A stretch of 64,000 nucleotides of DNA from Coprobacillaceae bacterium UN01-12pH3A (GTDB taxonomy: Bacteria; Bacillota_I; Bacilli_A; Erysipelotrichales; Coprobacillaceae), in contig JAQENU010000005.1 in NCBI GenBank assembly GCA_027676805.1, positions 1 through 64,000 on the forward strand. Direction: 5' to 3'. The notes beneath the pieces were generated by a model. It saw nothing but the letters and a program-made list of their open reading frames with translations. It was not told the DNA's origin and did no database searches. Positions 17,452-28,643 of this stretch are shown piece after piece. The translations under genes were made by a program, and so were the position numbers. Within the stretch, counting starts at the first letter, position 1, and every line of letters begins with the position of its first letter.

Positions 17452-17647
17452 CTTTGTCACCTCTTTACTATATTATCAAAAATAAATATAAAATGTAACC
17501 CAAGTCTTAATAAGATAATGATTATTTGTGTGTTGATAGGTAGGGTTATTTATGAAAAATATAGCTTTAATGAGAAATACAGAATAGTTTAATTTGAGTA
17601 AGTTTTAAAAAAAGAAAGAATAAGTAGATAGGAGCAGGGGGAATTGT

Positions 17648-19693
17648 ATGAAAAAATATCCAATCTATCTGCAGGATGAGAATTACTCATGTGGGGCTTA
17701 TAGTATATATATGATCTTAAAATATTTTCATATTGATGACGAAGTGGATCATATTAAAGCGCTTTGTCGTCTCGATCATCATGGGATCAGCATGCAGGGG
17801 CTGATCGAATGTTTGAAATATTATCATATTGAAGCTAAGGGGTATGAGACGGATTTAGAGACTTTAAAAACGCATTTGCGCTATCCTTGCATTTTACATA
17901 CCCATCACCAAAACAGATCACACTATATTGTTTTATACCGTTATAAAGCTCCATATTTTATTTGTGGGGATCCGGCTGAGGGATTAGTCCGTTATACCTT
18001 AGCTGAATTAGGACAGCTTTATCAAAACAGAGCGATTATAATTCAGATTGTTGGACAGCCGCCTCAGACTGCTGCGCTTTCTTTTTATCGGTATGTCTGG
18101 CAGCAAATGAAGCAGAGACGTTCCTTTATTGTGAAAATAATGGCGATTTCCTCCTTGCTGTCTATATTTACTTTAATAATGAATACATATTTTAAGTATT
18201 TAATGGATATGCTGAATGAAAATATGAATACTTCACTTGTAAATGTATTTAGTATTGGCGTTCTTTTTGTTTTGATGCAGAAAGCCTTTTGTCAAAAGGT
18301 AAAGAATGACTGGATGATCACTTTTGAACAACAGCTGCAAACAAGCTTTGTCTATTCAACGATTGATCACTTATTATCATTGCCGATGGATTATAAGGAA
18401 CGTTATCTGCCACAGGAAAGCTTAAACAAGCTGCAGACCTTGCTTGAGCTGCCGCAATATTTGATCGAATGTGTAGAAAGTTTGTGTGTTGATGCCATTC
18501 AGATTATCTTGTTTTTTGCTGCACTTTATTGGCTGGCGCCGGCTTTACTGTCGGGCGTTGGCATTATTTTGATCTTAGTAATGGGACTAAGTTATTTTAT
18601 ATTGAAGCGGCTAAATAAAAAGGATAAGCAGAGTTTAGTTGATAATCAATATCTCATGACTTTGGCACATCATTACCTGATGCATGATAAAGATTACTCA
18701 GTATTTAAATTAGAGCGTACTGAAAAGCAGAATCGGGAGTCTTTCTTTGTTGAATATCTAAAGCATTTTAAAGAGAAGAAGAGGGATTTAAGTCATTATC
18801 AGATCATTGTTAATATGCTGCTTCAATTTATGAGTATTTTATTGTTCTACCAAGGCTATGGATTAATTCATTCTAACCGATTAACAATAGGGGAATTGAT
18901 GCTGGCTTATACATTGGTTTCGTATCTAGTTGACCCATTATTTAGAGCGATTCAATTAATTATTCAGGGTAAACGCATGGGAATGATTTTTGAACGCTAT
19001 AAAACACTGAATATAGAAAATAATGAGGGACAAGAAACAATACAGGGACCTATTAATACAGTTGCTTTTGATCATGTCAGTTTTGCTTTTGGCTATCGAA
19101 AACCGATATTCGAGCATCAGGATGAAGTGTTTTCCCATCATTTGCAGGTCATCGGTGATAATGGGAGCGGAAAAACTACTTTTCTTAAACTGATTACCGG
19201 GCAATTGAAAGATTATCGCGGGAGCATCAAATTAAATCAGGCGGAACTTCGGCATATTTCTGAAAGGGAGCTGAAAGAGAAAATTTGTTTTTTAAACGGG
19301 GAACCATTTATTGCGAACATTAATGTTCTCCAGTTTTTGACGGAAGGTATCGACCAGAGTGCTTTATATAAGCTGATGGGTAGGTTTTACTTAACGGAAC
19401 TCTACCCCTTGCTGACATGTTCCCTAGATGGACAAGGTCAGGGACTGTCTCAAGGACAGCTTCAGTTAATTGCTTTTGTGCGGGTGATTCTGCTTGATTA
19501 TGAAATGTATGTCTTTGATGAGGCGTTTAGTCATATGAGTGATTCTTTAAAACAGAAAGTAAAACAAATATTAGAGAGTGAAAATTTTAAAAATAAATTA
19601 ATTCTGGCAGTAGATCATCAAACAAATATTGTTTCTAATAGCGAAAGCTGTGTTATAATAAGCAAAGGAAGTATATATATAGGAGCGAAATAA
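17648..19693 (+). CDS. Peptidase-C39-containing ABC exporter (PCAT type)
   Basis: 681-residue ABC exporter that would cut double-glycine leader peptides and export the peptide. The N-terminal C39 peptidase keeps its triad: Cys15 in NYSCGAYS with Gln9, His92 in SHYIV, Asp108 in CGDPAEG. A membrane domain follows (about 155-445, five to six helices). The ATPase has Walker A GDNGSGKTT, signature LSQGQLQLIAF, Walker B YVFDEAFS and H-loop His. The ATPase region is compact (about 210 residues) and lacks some usual inserts. No double-glycine precursor gene is visible nearby, so the substrate is unknown. The stop is one base before ybeY, so it heads the housekeeping operon. Confidence 0.85.
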   Translation: MKKYPIYLQDENYSCGAYSIYMILKYFHIDDEVDHIKALCRLDHHGISMQGLIECLKYYHIEAKGYETDLETLKTHLRYPCILHTHHQNRSHYIVLYRYKAPYFICGDPAEGLVRYTLAELGQLYQNRAIIIQIVGQPPQTAALSFYRYVWQQMKQRRSFIVKIMAISSLLSIFTLIMNTYFKYLMDMLNENMNTSLVNVFSIGVLFVLMQKAFCQKVKNDWMITFEQQLQTSFVYSTIDHLLSLPMDYKERYLPQESLNKLQTLLELPQYLIECVESLCVDAIQIILFFAALYWLAPALLSGVGIILILVMGLSYFILKRLNKKDKQSLVDNQYLMTLAHHYLMHDKDYSVFKLERTEKQNRESFFVEYLKHFKEKKRDLSHYQIIVNMLLQFMSILLFYQGYGLIHSNRLTIGELMLAYTLVSYLVDPLFRAIQLIIQGKRMGMIFERYKTLNIENNEGQETIQGPINTVAFDHVSFAFGYRKPIFEHQDEVFSHHLQVIGDNGSGKTTFLKLITGQLKDYRGSIKLNQAELRHISERELKEKICFLNGEPFIANINVLQFLTEGIDQSALYKLMGRFYLTELYPLLTCSLDGQGQGLSQGQLQLIAFVRVILLDYEMYVFDEAFSHMSDSLKQKVKQILESENFKNKLILAVDHQTNIVSNSESCVIISKGSIYIGAK

Positions 19694-19694
19694 A

Positions 19695-20156
19695 ATGGAA
19701 TTAGATATTGAAATGATTAATGAACTAGAGATGGATTTAGGTGAGTTTGAAGCCTTATTTAAAGAGATCGCTTTATATACATTTGATTATTTGAAGATTG
19801 AAGATGATATTGAATTTTCTGTGAGCATCATAGATAATGAACGCATTCATGAAATCAACAAAGAATATCGTCATATCGATCGGCCAACGGACGTCATTAC
19901 CTTTGCTTTGGAAGACGAGGAATCCCCTTATATAGAAGGCATGCCGCGCTTGTTAGGTGATATCTTTATCTCTTATGATAAAGCGGTAGAGCAGGCACAG
20001 GATTATGGGCATAGCATCAAACGCGAATTATGTTTCCTGTTTACGCATGGGCTGCTTCATTTATTGGGCTATGATCATATGATCGAAGAGGATGAGAAAG
20101 TGATGATGGCATTACAGGACACGATATTGAATACTATGGAAATTTTAAGAAAGTAG
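19695..20156 (+). CDS. ybeY: Endoribonuclease YbeY
   Basis: 153-residue metal-dependent endoribonuclease for rRNA maturation and ribosome quality control. The zinc-binding signature HGLLHLLGYDH is near the C-terminus, with RPTDVITFALED before it. It begins one base after the exporter stop and is followed by cdd, era and recO, the classic Firmicute order, except that phoH, normally just upstream, lies 17 kb away. Confidence 0.95.
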   Translation: MELDIEMINELEMDLGEFEALFKEIALYTFDYLKIEDDIEFSVSIIDNERIHEINKEYRHIDRPTDVITFALEDEESPYIEGMPRLLGDIFISYDKAVEQAQDYGHSIKRELCFLFTHGLLHLLGYDHMIEEDEKVMMALQDTILNTMEILRK

Positions 20157-20165
20157 GAAAACAGA

Positions 20166-20567
20166 ATGGATGCAAAGAAAAGAATCGAAAGAGCTTTTGC
20201 TGCTTCAAAGAAAGCTTATATCCCATATTCCCATTTTGCCGTAGGGGCAACAATTGAAATGAAAGATGGAACATGGTTTGATGGCTGTAATATAGAAAAT
20301 GCTGCCTATGGATCCACGATGTGTGCGGAACGTAACGCAATATATCAAGCATATTGTCATGGTTATCGTAAAGAGGATATCGCAACGCTGACTATTGTGG
20401 CTTATGGCAAAGAAGTGGTGACGCCTTGTGGTGCCTGCCGTCAGGTCTTAGCAGAATTAATGCTGCCGGAAACACCCATTATTTTAGCTAATCCGACAAA
20501 GCATTTGATAACTAATATCAAAGCACTATTGCCGGGAGCATTTTTAGAGGAGGATTTACATGTTTAA
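20166..20567 (+). CDS. cdd: Cytidine deaminase
   Basis: 133-residue homotetrameric-type cytidine deaminase of pyrimidine salvage, converting cytidine and deoxycytidine to uridine forms. It has the zinc and catalytic motifs CAERNAI (His/Cys-Ala-Glu type) and PCGACRQVL, plus YSHFAVGA and CNIENAAYG. Normal length. It overlaps era by eight bases. The cdd-era pairing is typical of Firmicutes. Confidence 0.95.
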   Translation: MDAKKRIERAFAASKKAYIPYSHFAVGATIEMKDGTWFDGCNIENAAYGSTMCAERNAIYQAYCHGYRKEDIATLTIVAYGKEVVTPCGACRQVLAELMLPETPIILANPTKHLITNIKALLPGAFLEEDLHV

Positions 20568-21456
20568 ATCAGGATTTGTAAGTATTGTAGGAAGACCCAA
20601 TGCCGGGAAATCAACTTTGCTGAATCAGATGCTAAAAACAAAGCTCGCGATTATGTCCGATGTAGCACAGACCACACGTAATACGATTCAGGGGATTTAT
20701 ACCGATGAAGACAGTCAGATTGTGTTTATCGATACACCGGGAGTACATAAGCCGCAGGATCGTTTAGGTTCATTTATGAATACCTCAGCGCTGAATTCAA
20801 TTTATGGAGCAGATGTGATTTTATTTATTGCTCCGGCGAATGAAAAGATCGGCAAAGGGGATCATTATATCATCAATCGTTTAAAAGAAGCAGAAATTCC
20901 TGTTTATCTAGTATTAAATAAAGTTGATTTGCTGTCAAAAGAAGAATTGATACAAAAATTAATGGAATGGCAGGATCTTTTTCCTTTCAAAGAAATGATT
21001 CCAATCAGTGCCAAAACCGGCTTGCAGGTTGATCATTTGATCAGCATATTAAAAGATGATTTAAATGAAGGACCGAAATATTATGAAGATGACCAATTGA
21101 CCGATCATCCGGAACGATTTATCATCGCTGAATTCATTCGAGAAAAAATCTTACATTATACACATGAAGAGGTCCCGCATTCCGTCGCTATTCTTATCGA
21201 TAAAATAGAAGAAGATGAAAAAGAGCATCGTTTAGATGTTATTGCTTCGATTGTCGTGACCCGCGATTCACAAAAAGGAATTATTATCGGAAAGCAGGGG
21301 GCATTAATTAAGAAAATTCGATTAGCCGCACGTAAGGATATTCGTCAGTTTTTAGGAATGGATGTGGATTTAGATTTGTTTGTTAAAGTGGAAAAAGATT
21401 GGCGTAATAAAGAAAAATATTTGAAAGAGTTAGGGTATAACGAGGACGAATATTAA
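20560..21456 (+). CDS. era: GTPase Era
   Basis: 298-residue ribosome-assembly GTPase that binds the 3' end of 16S rRNA. GTPase motifs: G1 GRPNAGKST, G3 DTPGVHKPQDRLG, G4 NKVD, G5 SAKTG. The C-terminal KH domain includes IIIGKQGALIKKI. GAGGAGG lies before the ATG inside the end of cdd. The stop shares a base with the recO start (TAATG). Confidence 0.97.
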   Translation: MFKSGFVSIVGRPNAGKSTLLNQMLKTKLAIMSDVAQTTRNTIQGIYTDEDSQIVFIDTPGVHKPQDRLGSFMNTSALNSIYGADVILFIAPANEKIGKGDHYIINRLKEAEIPVYLVLNKVDLLSKEELIQKLMEWQDLFPFKEMIPISAKTGLQVDHLISILKDDLNEGPKYYEDDQLTDHPERFIIAEFIREKILHYTHEEVPHSVAILIDKIEEDEKEHRLDVIASIVVTRDSQKGIIIGKQGALIKKIRLAARKDIRQFLGMDVDLDLFVKVEKDWRNKEKYLKELGYNEDEY

Positions 21457-22178
21457 TGAATGAGACAACGACCCTTGCATTTATTTTAAAAACAATGCCC
21501 TATAAGGAAAAAGACCGTTTAGTTTATGCCTATACCAAGGAATTTGGACGATTAACCTTTATTGCCAAAGGGGTCAATAAAATGGAAAGCAAAAATGCAG
21601 CTGCGTTACAGGAATTGAGTTTGGTGGAAATGATGATTATTCCTAAAAAGGGAATCAGTCTTTTATTAAAGGCGACAATCGTGGATTTCTACCGTCATCT
21701 TAAAGAAGATCTGCAGCTTCAGATCTACAGCAGCTACATCAATGAATATGTTTATAAGCAGGAAGAGGAAAATGTGCCGGATGAACAATTGTTTAAACTC
21801 ATAGAAGACAGTTTTCAGGCGCTGCAGGTGGGTTATCCTCCTAAAATGGTATATGATTTATTCAATCTGGCAATGCTGGAAAGATCAGGGACTATTCTGG
21901 AAGTAAATCGCTGTGTCAGGTGTCAGGAGACTAAGCCGATCGCTTCTATCAGTATTGTTGATGGGGGATTTATCTGTGTTGATTGTCTGAACAAAAAAGA
22001 TCCGGTCTATTCTAAAGATGTATTAAAACTGTTTCGGCATATGCAGCTATTAACAATAAAAAATATAGATAAGTTAAGCTTTACAGAAACAACGCTGAAG
22101 GAAGTGACTCAAATTATTGAAACATTTGTAGAAGAATACAGCGGAATCTATTTTCAAACGAAGAAATTTATGACATAA
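21456..22178 (+). CDS. recO: DNA repair protein RecO
   Basis: 240-residue recombination mediator that loads RecA with RecR. The N-terminal OB fold holds MPYKEKDRLVYAYTKEFGR, and the C-terminal part has a four-cysteine zinc site (CVRCQE...CVDCL). Typical length. It overlaps era by one base. Confidence 0.93.
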   Translation: MNETTTLAFILKTMPYKEKDRLVYAYTKEFGRLTFIAKGVNKMESKNAAALQELSLVEMMIIPKKGISLLLKATIVDFYRHLKEDLQLQIYSSYINEYVYKQEEENVPDEQLFKLIEDSFQALQVGYPPKMVYDLFNLAMLERSGTILEVNRCVRCQETKPIASISIVDGGFICVDCLNKKDPVYSKDVLKLFRHMQLLTIKNIDKLSFTETTLKEVTQIIETFVEEYSGIYFQTKKFMT

Positions 22179-22206
22179 TAGAAAACCGTAAAGAAAGGAT
22201 GAGGGT

Positions 22207-24030
22207 ATGAACGAATTTTTACCAATGAACGCTAAAGAAATGGAAGAACGAGGGTGGGAACAGCCTGATTTTGTTTACATATGCGGGGATGCTTATGTGG
22301 ATCATCCTTCATTTGGTGCTGCCATCATTTGTCGTACATTAGAAAGCCGTGGGTTTAAGGTATGTTTTTTGGCTCAGCCGGATTGGCATTCATTAGATGA
22401 ATTTAAACAGTTTGGAAAGCCTCGCCTTGGTTTTTTGATTTCTTCAGGCAATATTGATTCAATGGTCAATCATTACAGTGTTTCAAAACGCCGACGCAAA
22501 AAGGATCAGTATACTCCCGGCGGGAAAATGGGGAAGCGTCCTGATCGTGCGGTGATCGTTTATTCTCAAAAAGCTCGGCAGGCTTTTAAAGATGCGACGA
22601 TTATTATCGGTGGAATTGAGGCGAGTCTTCGCCGTTTGGCTCATTATGATTACTGGGATGACAAAGTGCGTAAATCAATTATCATTGATGCGAATGCTGA
22701 TCTTCTGTTATACGGTATGGGAGAAAACAGCATTATCGAAGTTGCAGAAGCATTAGACAGCGGGTTGGAAGCAAAATATTTAACCTATTTAGATGGAACA
22801 GTCTATAAAACAAAAGATATTTCTAATTTAAATGATTATATCATGCTACCTAGCTACGAAGAAATCTGTGAAGATAAGGCTGCTTATGCAAAAGGATTTA
22901 ATATTCAATATCAAAATACGGATCATTTCAATGCATCGATCTTGGTTGAACCCTATGATGGCTGGTATGTCGTACAAAATAGACCCAATCGTCCATTAAC
23001 TACACAGGAGTTTGATGATGCCTATGCTTTGCCTTATCAGCGTGACTATCATCCTCGCTATAAAGAAGCCGGTCATGTGCCTGCGATTGAAGAAGTGAAA
23101 TTCAGTCTTATTTCAAATCGAGGATGTTTTGGTTCATGTAATTTCTGTGCATTAGCTTTTCATCAAGGAAGGATCATACAAGCTCGCTCTCATGAATCGA
23201 TCATTGAAGAAGCAAAGAAAATTACTCAGGATCCACAATTTAAAGGATATATCCATGATGTTGGCGGACCGACCGCAAACTTCAGGGCGCCATCATGTCA
23301 AAAACAATTGGAGCACGGAACCTGTGTAGCCAAGCAGTGCTTATGGCCAAACGCATGCAAAAATATGGAAGTCAGCCATCAGGATTACATCGAATTATTA
23401 GATCAGCTGCGTTTATTGCCAAACGTGAAAAAGGTTTTTGTCCGTTCTGGGATTCGCTATGATTATCTAATGTATGATAAAGATGATACCTTCTTTAGAA
23501 AGCTGGTACAGAATCATATCAGTGGACAATTAAAAGTAGCACCGGAACATATCAGTGATCGAGTACTTGACAAAATGGGGAAACCACGCCGTGGTCTTTA
23601 TGAAAAATTTGTAAAACGTTATGAAGATTTAAATAAAGAGTATCATAAGAATCAATATTTGGTTCCTTATTTGATGTCTTCTCATCCGGGCAGTGATTTA
23701 GCTGCGGCTATCGAGCTGGCAGAGTATCTTCGTGATATTCATCATCAGCCAGAACAGGTGCAGGATTTTTATCCGACACCGGGAACTCTGTCGACCGCAA
23801 TGTATTATACAGGCTTGGATCCGCGTGATATGAGTGAAGTGTATGTGCCGCGCGATCCTCATGAAAAAGCAATGCAGCGTGCTTTGATGCAGTATCGTAA
23901 TCCTAAAAATTATGATTTAGTCTATGAAGCACTGATCAAAGCTAAGCGACAGGATTTAATCGGTACCGGGCCTAAATGTTTAATAAAGCCAAGAGGATCC
24001 CGATTTAAGCCGAGCTATTCTAAGCGTTAA
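22207..24030 (+). CDS. ygiQ: YgiQ-family radical SAM protein
   Basis: 607-residue radical SAM protein. The [4Fe-4S] motif is [14 protein letters not shown] (CxxxCxxC) near residue 310. The YgiQ N-terminal domain precedes it, and the conserved Cys-rich [14 protein letters not shown] follows. The function of the YgiQ family is not established. GAAAGGATGAGGGT precedes the ATG. It is inserted between recO and glyQS, where Bacilli have no such gene. Confidence 0.9.
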   Translation: MNEFLPMNAKEMEERGWEQPDFVYICGDAYVDHPSFGAAIICRTLESRGFKVCFLAQPDWHSLDEFKQFGKPRLGFLISSGNIDSMVNHYSVSKRRRKKDQYTPGGKMGKRPDRAVIVYSQKARQAFKDATIIIGGIEASLRRLAHYDYWDDKVRKSIIIDANADLLLYGMGENSIIEVAEALDSGLEAKYLTYLDGTVYKTKDISNLNDYIMLPSYEEICEDKAAYAKGFNIQYQNTDHFNASILVEPYDGWYVVQNRPNRPLTTQEFDDAYALPYQRDYHPRYKEAGHVPAIEEVKFSLISNRGCFGSCNFCALAFHQGRIIQARSHESIIEEAKKITQDPQFKGYIHDVGGPTANFRAPSCQKQLEHGTCVAKQCLWPNACKNMEVSHQDYIELLDQLRLLPNVKKVFVRSGIRYDYLMYDKDDTFFRKLVQNHISGQLKVAPEHISDRVLDKMGKPRRGLYEKFVKRYEDLNKEYHKNQYLVPYLMSSHPGSDLAAAIELAEYLRDIHHQPEQVQDFYPTPGTLSTAMYYTGLDPRDMSEVYVPRDPHEKAMQRALMQYRNPKNYDLVYEALIKAKRQDLIGTGPKCLIKPRGSRFKPSYSKR

Positions 24031-24054
24031 ATCCGGTTCTATTTTAAAATGTAA

Positions 24055-24239
24055 TATAATATATTAGGGGGACAGCCATGGAAGCATGAACTGTCCTTTG
24101 TAATGTAAATAGGTACCCTTATAGTTGGTTGACAAAAGTGCGGGTAAAAAGTATTGTAATAATTGAATTTTTATATCGTCAACCATATGCCTTTAGTAAG
24201 ACTAAATGGCATTTTTTACTTAGAGGAAGGGGTAATTTT
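24055..24239 (+). promoter_or_regulatory. Structured, attenuator-like leader of glyQS
   Basis: TATAAT at 24055-24060 probably starts a ~175-base leader. It holds three hairpins. The first is GGACAG/CTGTCC (24070-24075/24091-24096), and the second is TGGTTGAC/GTCAACCA (24126-24133/24178-24185). The third is ATGCC-TTTAGT/ACTAAA-TGGCAT (24187-24197/24201-24212) running into TTTTTT. The third looks like an intrinsic terminator placed just before the ribosome site (AGAGGAAGGGG, 24222-24232). A 3-codon frame (Met-Glu-Ala) with AGGGGG upstream begins at 24078. The canonical T-box sequence (GGTGGNACC) is not present, so the regulator class is unassigned. Confidence 0.55.
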
Positions 24240-25610
24240 ATGGCGAAAAAAGATATGGACGTATTAGTAGCACACGCAAAAAGCAGCGGATTTGTCTATC
24301 AGGGATCAGAAATCTATGATGGATTGGCAAATACTTGGGATTATGGACCACTTGGGGTACAAATGAAAAACAACATCAAGCAGGCTTGGTGGAAAAAGTT
24401 TATTCAGGAATCGCCTTATAACGTTGGGATCGATGCTGCCATTTTAATGAATCCACGTGTTTGGGAGGCAACGGGGCACATTGGCGGATTTTCTGATCCT
24501 TTGATGGATTGTAAAGAATGCCATACACGTCATCGTGCAGATAAATTGATTGAGGATTACGATCCTGAAATTCATAGTGATGGATGGTCAAACGAACAGA
24601 TGGAAGCTTTTATTCAGGAGCATCAGATTGTTTGTCCGCACTGTGGAAAATCGAATTTCACAGAAATCAGACAATTCCAATTGATGTTTAAAACTCATAT
24701 GGGAGTTGTTGAAGACGCTAAAAGCGTTGTATATTTAAGACCTGAAACTGCTCAGGGAATCTTTGTTAACTTCAAGAATGTACAAAGAACTTCACGTAAA
24801 AAAGTTCCATTCGGTATCGGACAGATCGGTAAGTCATTCCGTAATGAGATCACACCGGGAAACTTTATTTTCAGAACCCGTGAATTTGAACAGATGGAAA
24901 TGGAATTCTTCTGTAAACCAGATACAGATTTGGAATGGTTTGCTTATTGGAAAGACTATTGCTTTAATTTCTTGAAAAATATTGGAATTAAAGAAGAGAA
25001 TCTTCGCTTTAGAGACCATGAAAAAGAAGAATTATCCTTCTATTCAAAAGCCACTTCAGATATTGAATATGCTTATCCATTTGGATGGGGAGAATTATGG
25101 GGAATTGCAGATCGTACGGATTACGATTTGACAAGACATCAGGAATACTCTAAGAAAAATTTAGAATATTTAGATCCTGAAACTAATGAAAAATATTTAC
25201 CTTATGTCATTGAACCGGCAGTGGGAGTAGATCGTATGTTCTTAGCCGTTTTAGCGGATGCTTATGACGAGGAAGCCTTGGAAAATGATACACGTATCGT
25301 GATGCATCTACATCCGGCGATTGCGCCTTACAAAGTAGCCGTTCTCCCATTAACAAAAAAACTTTCTGAAAAAGCTACTGAAATTTATGGAGCTTTATCA
25401 AAAGAGTTTATGTGTGAATATGATGAAGCGGGACAAATCGGTAAACGTTACCGTCGTCAGGATGCAATCGGAACACCGCTATGCGTAACGGTTGACTTTG
25501 ATACGTTGGAAGATGAATGTGTGACTGTCAGAAATCGTGATACAATGGAACAAGTACGTATTAAAATTTCAGAATTGACACAGTATGTGAATGATTTTAT
25601 TAAATTTTAA
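24240..25610 (+). CDS. glyQS: Glycyl-tRNA synthetase, single-chain alpha2 type
   Basis: 456-residue class II synthetase charging tRNA-Gly. It is the dimeric single-chain type found in many Firmicutes, archaea and eukaryotes rather than the bacterial alpha2beta2 type. Class II motifs are visible: PRVWEATGH, the motif 2 region [24 protein letters not shown], and [10 protein letters not shown] (motif 3). A Cys pair site [11 protein letters not shown]...CPHCGK is inserted. The C-terminal anticodon domain starts near [10 protein letters not shown]. The ATG at 24240 follows AGAGGAAGGGG; the upstream in-frame extension lies in the structured leader. Confidence 0.95.
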   Translation: MAKKDMDVLVAHAKSSGFVYQGSEIYDGLANTWDYGPLGVQMKNNIKQAWWKKFIQESPYNVGIDAAILMNPRVWEATGHIGGFSDPLMDCKECHTRHRADKLIEDYDPEIHSDGWSNEQMEAFIQEHQIVCPHCGKSNFTEIRQFQLMFKTHMGVVEDAKSVVYLRPETAQGIFVNFKNVQRTSRKKVPFGIGQIGKSFRNEITPGNFIFRTREFEQMEMEFFCKPDTDLEWFAYWKDYCFNFLKNIGIKEENLRFRDHEKEELSFYSKATSDIEYAYPFGWGELWGIADRTDYDLTRHQEYSKKNLEYLDPETNEKYLPYVIEPAVGVDRMFLAVLADAYDEEALENDTRIVMHLHPAIAPYKVAVLPLTKKLSEKATEIYGALSKEFMCEYDEAGQIGKRYRRQDAIGTPLCVTVDFDTLEDECVTVRNRDTMEQVRIKISELTQYVNDFIKF

Positions 25611-25632
25611 TTAAAAATGAGGAGGGGATGAA

Positions 25633-27387
25633 ATGGCAAGATTGAGTGACGCGAAAATCAGTGAGATACTGCAAAGTGTTGATATCGTTGACGTTATTTC
25701 ATTATACCTCCCTTTGCAAAAAAAGGGGAAAGACTATAAAGCGGTCTGTCCGTTTCATAATGATACCAATCCGTCTTTGTCGATTTCACCGGCACGACAG
25801 ATTTATAAATGTTTCGTTTGCGGAGCCGGAGGAAATGCTTTTACTTTCTTACAAGAGTATTTAAATATATCATATCTTGAAGCAGTTAAAAAAGTTGCCG
25901 AAATAGGCGGGATCGATGTCAGCGAATTAAATTTTAATACGCCGGCAAAAAAAGTGGATGAAAAACTTGTGCCGCTTTATACAATGCATGATGAAGCCAA
26001 CATGATTTTTCGCCATTTGCTGCATACAAAAACAGGCTTAGCTGCGCATGAATATCTGCAAAGCCGCCATATTAATGATAGTTTGATCGAAGAATTTGAC
26101 ATCGGTTATGCGGGACGCGACAATCAGCTTTACAAAGCCTTTCAAAATTTGGCTTATAAAGAAGTCGACATGGTGCGTTCCGGACTGATCATTGACGGTG
26201 AGCATGGTGCCTTTGACCGCTATCGTGACCGTGTGATGTTTGCTTTGCATGATGCAGACGGAAAAGTAATAGGATTTAGCGGGCGTGTGTATAAAGCCAA
26301 TACCGATGAAAGCAAATATATGAATTCACCGGAATCGGAAATCTTCATTAAATCAAAAACGCTTTACCATTATCATAAGGCGAAGGAGCCGATTAAAAAA
26401 GCAGGCTTTGTCTACTTGCTGGAAGGGTTTATGGATGTCATTGCATTAAGCCGCATTGGCATCAATAATACCCTTGCCATTATGGGAACGGCATTGACAA
26501 ATGAGCATATGAATATGATACGCAAGCTCAGCAATACGGTGTATCTTTGCTTAGATGGTGACCGTGCCGGTCAAAGTGCGGCAATCAAGTCTGCAAGGCT
26601 TTTGCTGGATCATCAGTTTAATGTGAAAATGATCAAACTGATGGATGGCATGGATCCCGATGAAATCTTAGAGCAATTCGGTGAGGAGACATTGCGCATT
26701 GCCTTAACTTCAACGATGGATCCGGTTGAATTTGAAATTCAGCATCTTTATGAAAACACGAATATGGCAAATCATGAAGAGACCCGTGAATTTATTCAAA
26801 GGTCCTGCCAGTTGATTGCCAATATGAGTAACCCTATCGATCGTCAATACTACATTGAAATGATAGCAACGCGATCAAATAGTGATCAAAATGTGATCAA
26901 GGAATTCTGGCAGTCTCTGCAAACCAATAAAGTTGTTCGTCCGCCGGCCATCAGTCCGGTTGTACGCAATGATTACAAGCGTTTAGACAAATATCAAAAA
27001 GCGGAACGTCATCTGCTGTTTTACATGCTGCACGATAAAAAAGTATGTGATCTTTATGAACAAAAGATTGGATTCATGTTTAATGATATGAATCGCATTA
27101 TCGCCAGCTATATCGTAGATTACTATCGTACAAAAGAGAAGATGATGATTGCCAGCTTTATCAGTTACATACAAAATACAAAAATGGTGGAATATGTGTT
27201 AGAAATCATGGATGAAAACTTACCCGAAGAAGTCGAGATGAAAGTGATCGAGGATTATATAGAAACCATAAAAATCAATACTCAGGCTAAAGAGATAGAA
27301 CAATTAAAACTACAGATGGCAAATGAATTAGATGCCTTAAAAAAAGCCGAACTCGCAGTGAAAATATTAGAGATCCAAAAAAATTAG
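25633..27387 (+). CDS. dnaG: DNA primase
   Basis: 584-residue primase that makes RNA primers at the replication fork. The N-terminal zinc finger is [10 protein letters not shown]...KCFVCGAGG (CHC2 type). The TOPRIM core has [11 protein letters not shown] and [10 protein letters not shown] with the conserved Glu and Asp residues. The C-terminal helicase-binding domain is helical. GAGGAGGGGATGAA precedes the ATG. It is co-directional with rpoD, ten bases away. Confidence 0.96.
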   Translation: MARLSDAKISEILQSVDIVDVISLYLPLQKKGKDYKAVCPFHNDTNPSLSISPARQIYKCFVCGAGGNAFTFLQEYLNISYLEAVKKVAEIGGIDVSELNFNTPAKKVDEKLVPLYTMHDEANMIFRHLLHTKTGLAAHEYLQSRHINDSLIEEFDIGYAGRDNQLYKAFQNLAYKEVDMVRSGLIIDGEHGAFDRYRDRVMFALHDADGKVIGFSGRVYKANTDESKYMNSPESEIFIKSKTLYHYHKAKEPIKKAGFVYLLEGFMDVIALSRIGINNTLAIMGTALTNEHMNMIRKLSNTVYLCLDGDRAGQSAAIKSARLLLDHQFNVKMIKLMDGMDPDEILEQFGEETLRIALTSTMDPVEFEIQHLYENTNMANHEETREFIQRSCQLIANMSNPIDRQYYIEMIATRSNSDQNVIKEFWQSLQTNKVVRPPAISPVVRNDYKRLDKYQKAERHLLFYMLHDKKVCDLYEQKIGFMFNDMNRIIASYIVDYYRTKEKMMIASFISYIQNTKMVEYVLEIMDENLPEEVEMKVIEDYIETIKINTQAKEIEQLKLQMANELDALKKAELAVKILEIQKN

Positions 27388-27397
27388 GAGGACCAAG

Positions 27398-28642
27398 ATG
27401 GCTAAAAAACAAGAACCTGTAACATTAGAAGATTTAAAAAAGAATATTTTAGAAACATCAAAAGTATTAGGCAAATTGACTCAGGAAGATTTAGATGCCT
27501 TTTTAACAAAATATGATTTGGATGACGAATCAGCAGAAGAACTTTTAACGTTCTTAACTGAAAACAATATTGATATTGTCGATGACTCTTTAGATGAATT
27601 GGAAGATGCTGATATCGACTTGGAATCATTAGAAGAAATTGATCTTAACCTAGATCTTGATTTGGACTCTGATATTGATGATTTAGCGACAGAAGAAGGA
27701 CCTGATTTAGACTTCGTTAATGATTTCGATTTAATGACCAGCGATACTTACAATATGTATACAGCTGCGACAGATACGTATGATGATAACCAATTAGGAA
27801 GCAACGTCAAGATTAATGATCCGGTTAAAATGTATTTAAAGGAGATCGGACGTGTAGAGCTGTTAAGCCATGATGAAGAAATTGAACTGGCAAAACGTAT
27901 TTTAGATGGAGACGAAGAAGCAAAAAAACGTTTAGCGGCAGCGAATTTACGTTTGGTAGTATCTATCGCAAAACGTTATGTCGGACGTGGAATGCTTTTC
28001 TTGGACTTGATTCAGGAAGGAAACATGGGATTAATCAAAGCTGTAGAAAAATTTGATTATACGAAAGGATTCAAATTCTCAACGTATGCGACATGGTGGA
28101 TCAGACAAGCGATTACTCGTGCTATTGCAGACCAAGCCAGAACAATTCGTATTCCGGTGCACATGGTAGAGACAATCAATAAATTGACACGTATTCAAAG
28201 ACAGCTGATTCAGGAATTGGGACGTGAACCTTATGCTGAAGAAATTGCTGAAAAAATGGATAATATGACACCTGAAAAGGTACGTGAAATTCAAAAAATT
28301 TCTTTAGAACCGGTTTCTTTGGAGACCCCTATCGGAGAAGAAGATGACTCGCATTTAGGAGATTTCATTGAAGATGAAGGGGCTATGTCACCGGATGATT
28401 ATGCGGCAAATGAATTACTGAAAGATGAATTGAATGAAGTCTTATTAGAATTAACAGATCGTGAAGAAAAAGTATTGCGTCTGCGTTTTGGATTAGATGA
28501 TGGACGTACACGTACTTTAGAAGAAGTCGGGAAAGAATTCAACGTTACTCGTGAGCGTATTCGCCAAATTGAAGCAAAGGCTTTAAGAAAATTAAAACAT
28601 CCATCTCGATCAAAACGTTTGAAAGATTTCCTAGATCGTTAA
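27398..28642 (+). CDS. rpoD: RNA polymerase primary sigma factor RpoD (SigA)
   Basis: 414-residue housekeeping sigma-70. Region 1.1-like N-terminus is followed by a very acidic stretch (about 50-120, Asp/Glu/Leu-rich). Region 2 has [19 protein letters not shown] and the -10-binding [13 protein letters not shown]. Region 3 starts at [13 protein letters not shown], and region 4 has the helix-turn-helix [17 protein letters not shown]. It recognises promoters such as the extended -10 sites noted here. The gene lies in the usual dnaG-rpoD-trmK arrangement. Confidence 0.97.
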   Translation: MAKKQEPVTLEDLKKNILETSKVLGKLTQEDLDAFLTKYDLDDESAEELLTFLTENNIDIVDDSLDELEDADIDLESLEEIDLNLDLDLDSDIDDLATEEGPDLDFVNDFDLMTSDTYNMYTAATDTYDDNQLGSNVKINDPVKMYLKEIGRVELLSHDEEIELAKRILDGDEEAKKRLAAANLRLVVSIAKRYVGRGMLFLDLIQEGNMGLIKAVEKFDYTKGFKFSTYATWWIRQAITRAIADQARTIRIPVHMVETINKLTRIQRQLIQELGREPYAEEIAEKMDNMTPEKVREIQKISLEPVSLETPIGEEDDSHLGDFIEDEGAMSPDDYAANELLKDELNEVLLELTDREEKVLRLRFGLDDGRTRTLEEVGKEFNVTRERIRQIEAKALRKLKHPSRSKRLKDFLDR

Positions 28643-28643
28643 A

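Noticed and set aside
24129..24239. N-terminal extension of glycyl-tRNA synthetase
   Set aside because: It lies in the structured leader, has no ribosome site, and the family starts at the ATG of 24240.
24055..24239. T-box riboswitch before glyQS
   Set aside because: No GGTGGNACC T-box sequence or typical stem I motifs are visible; only a terminator-like leader is supported.
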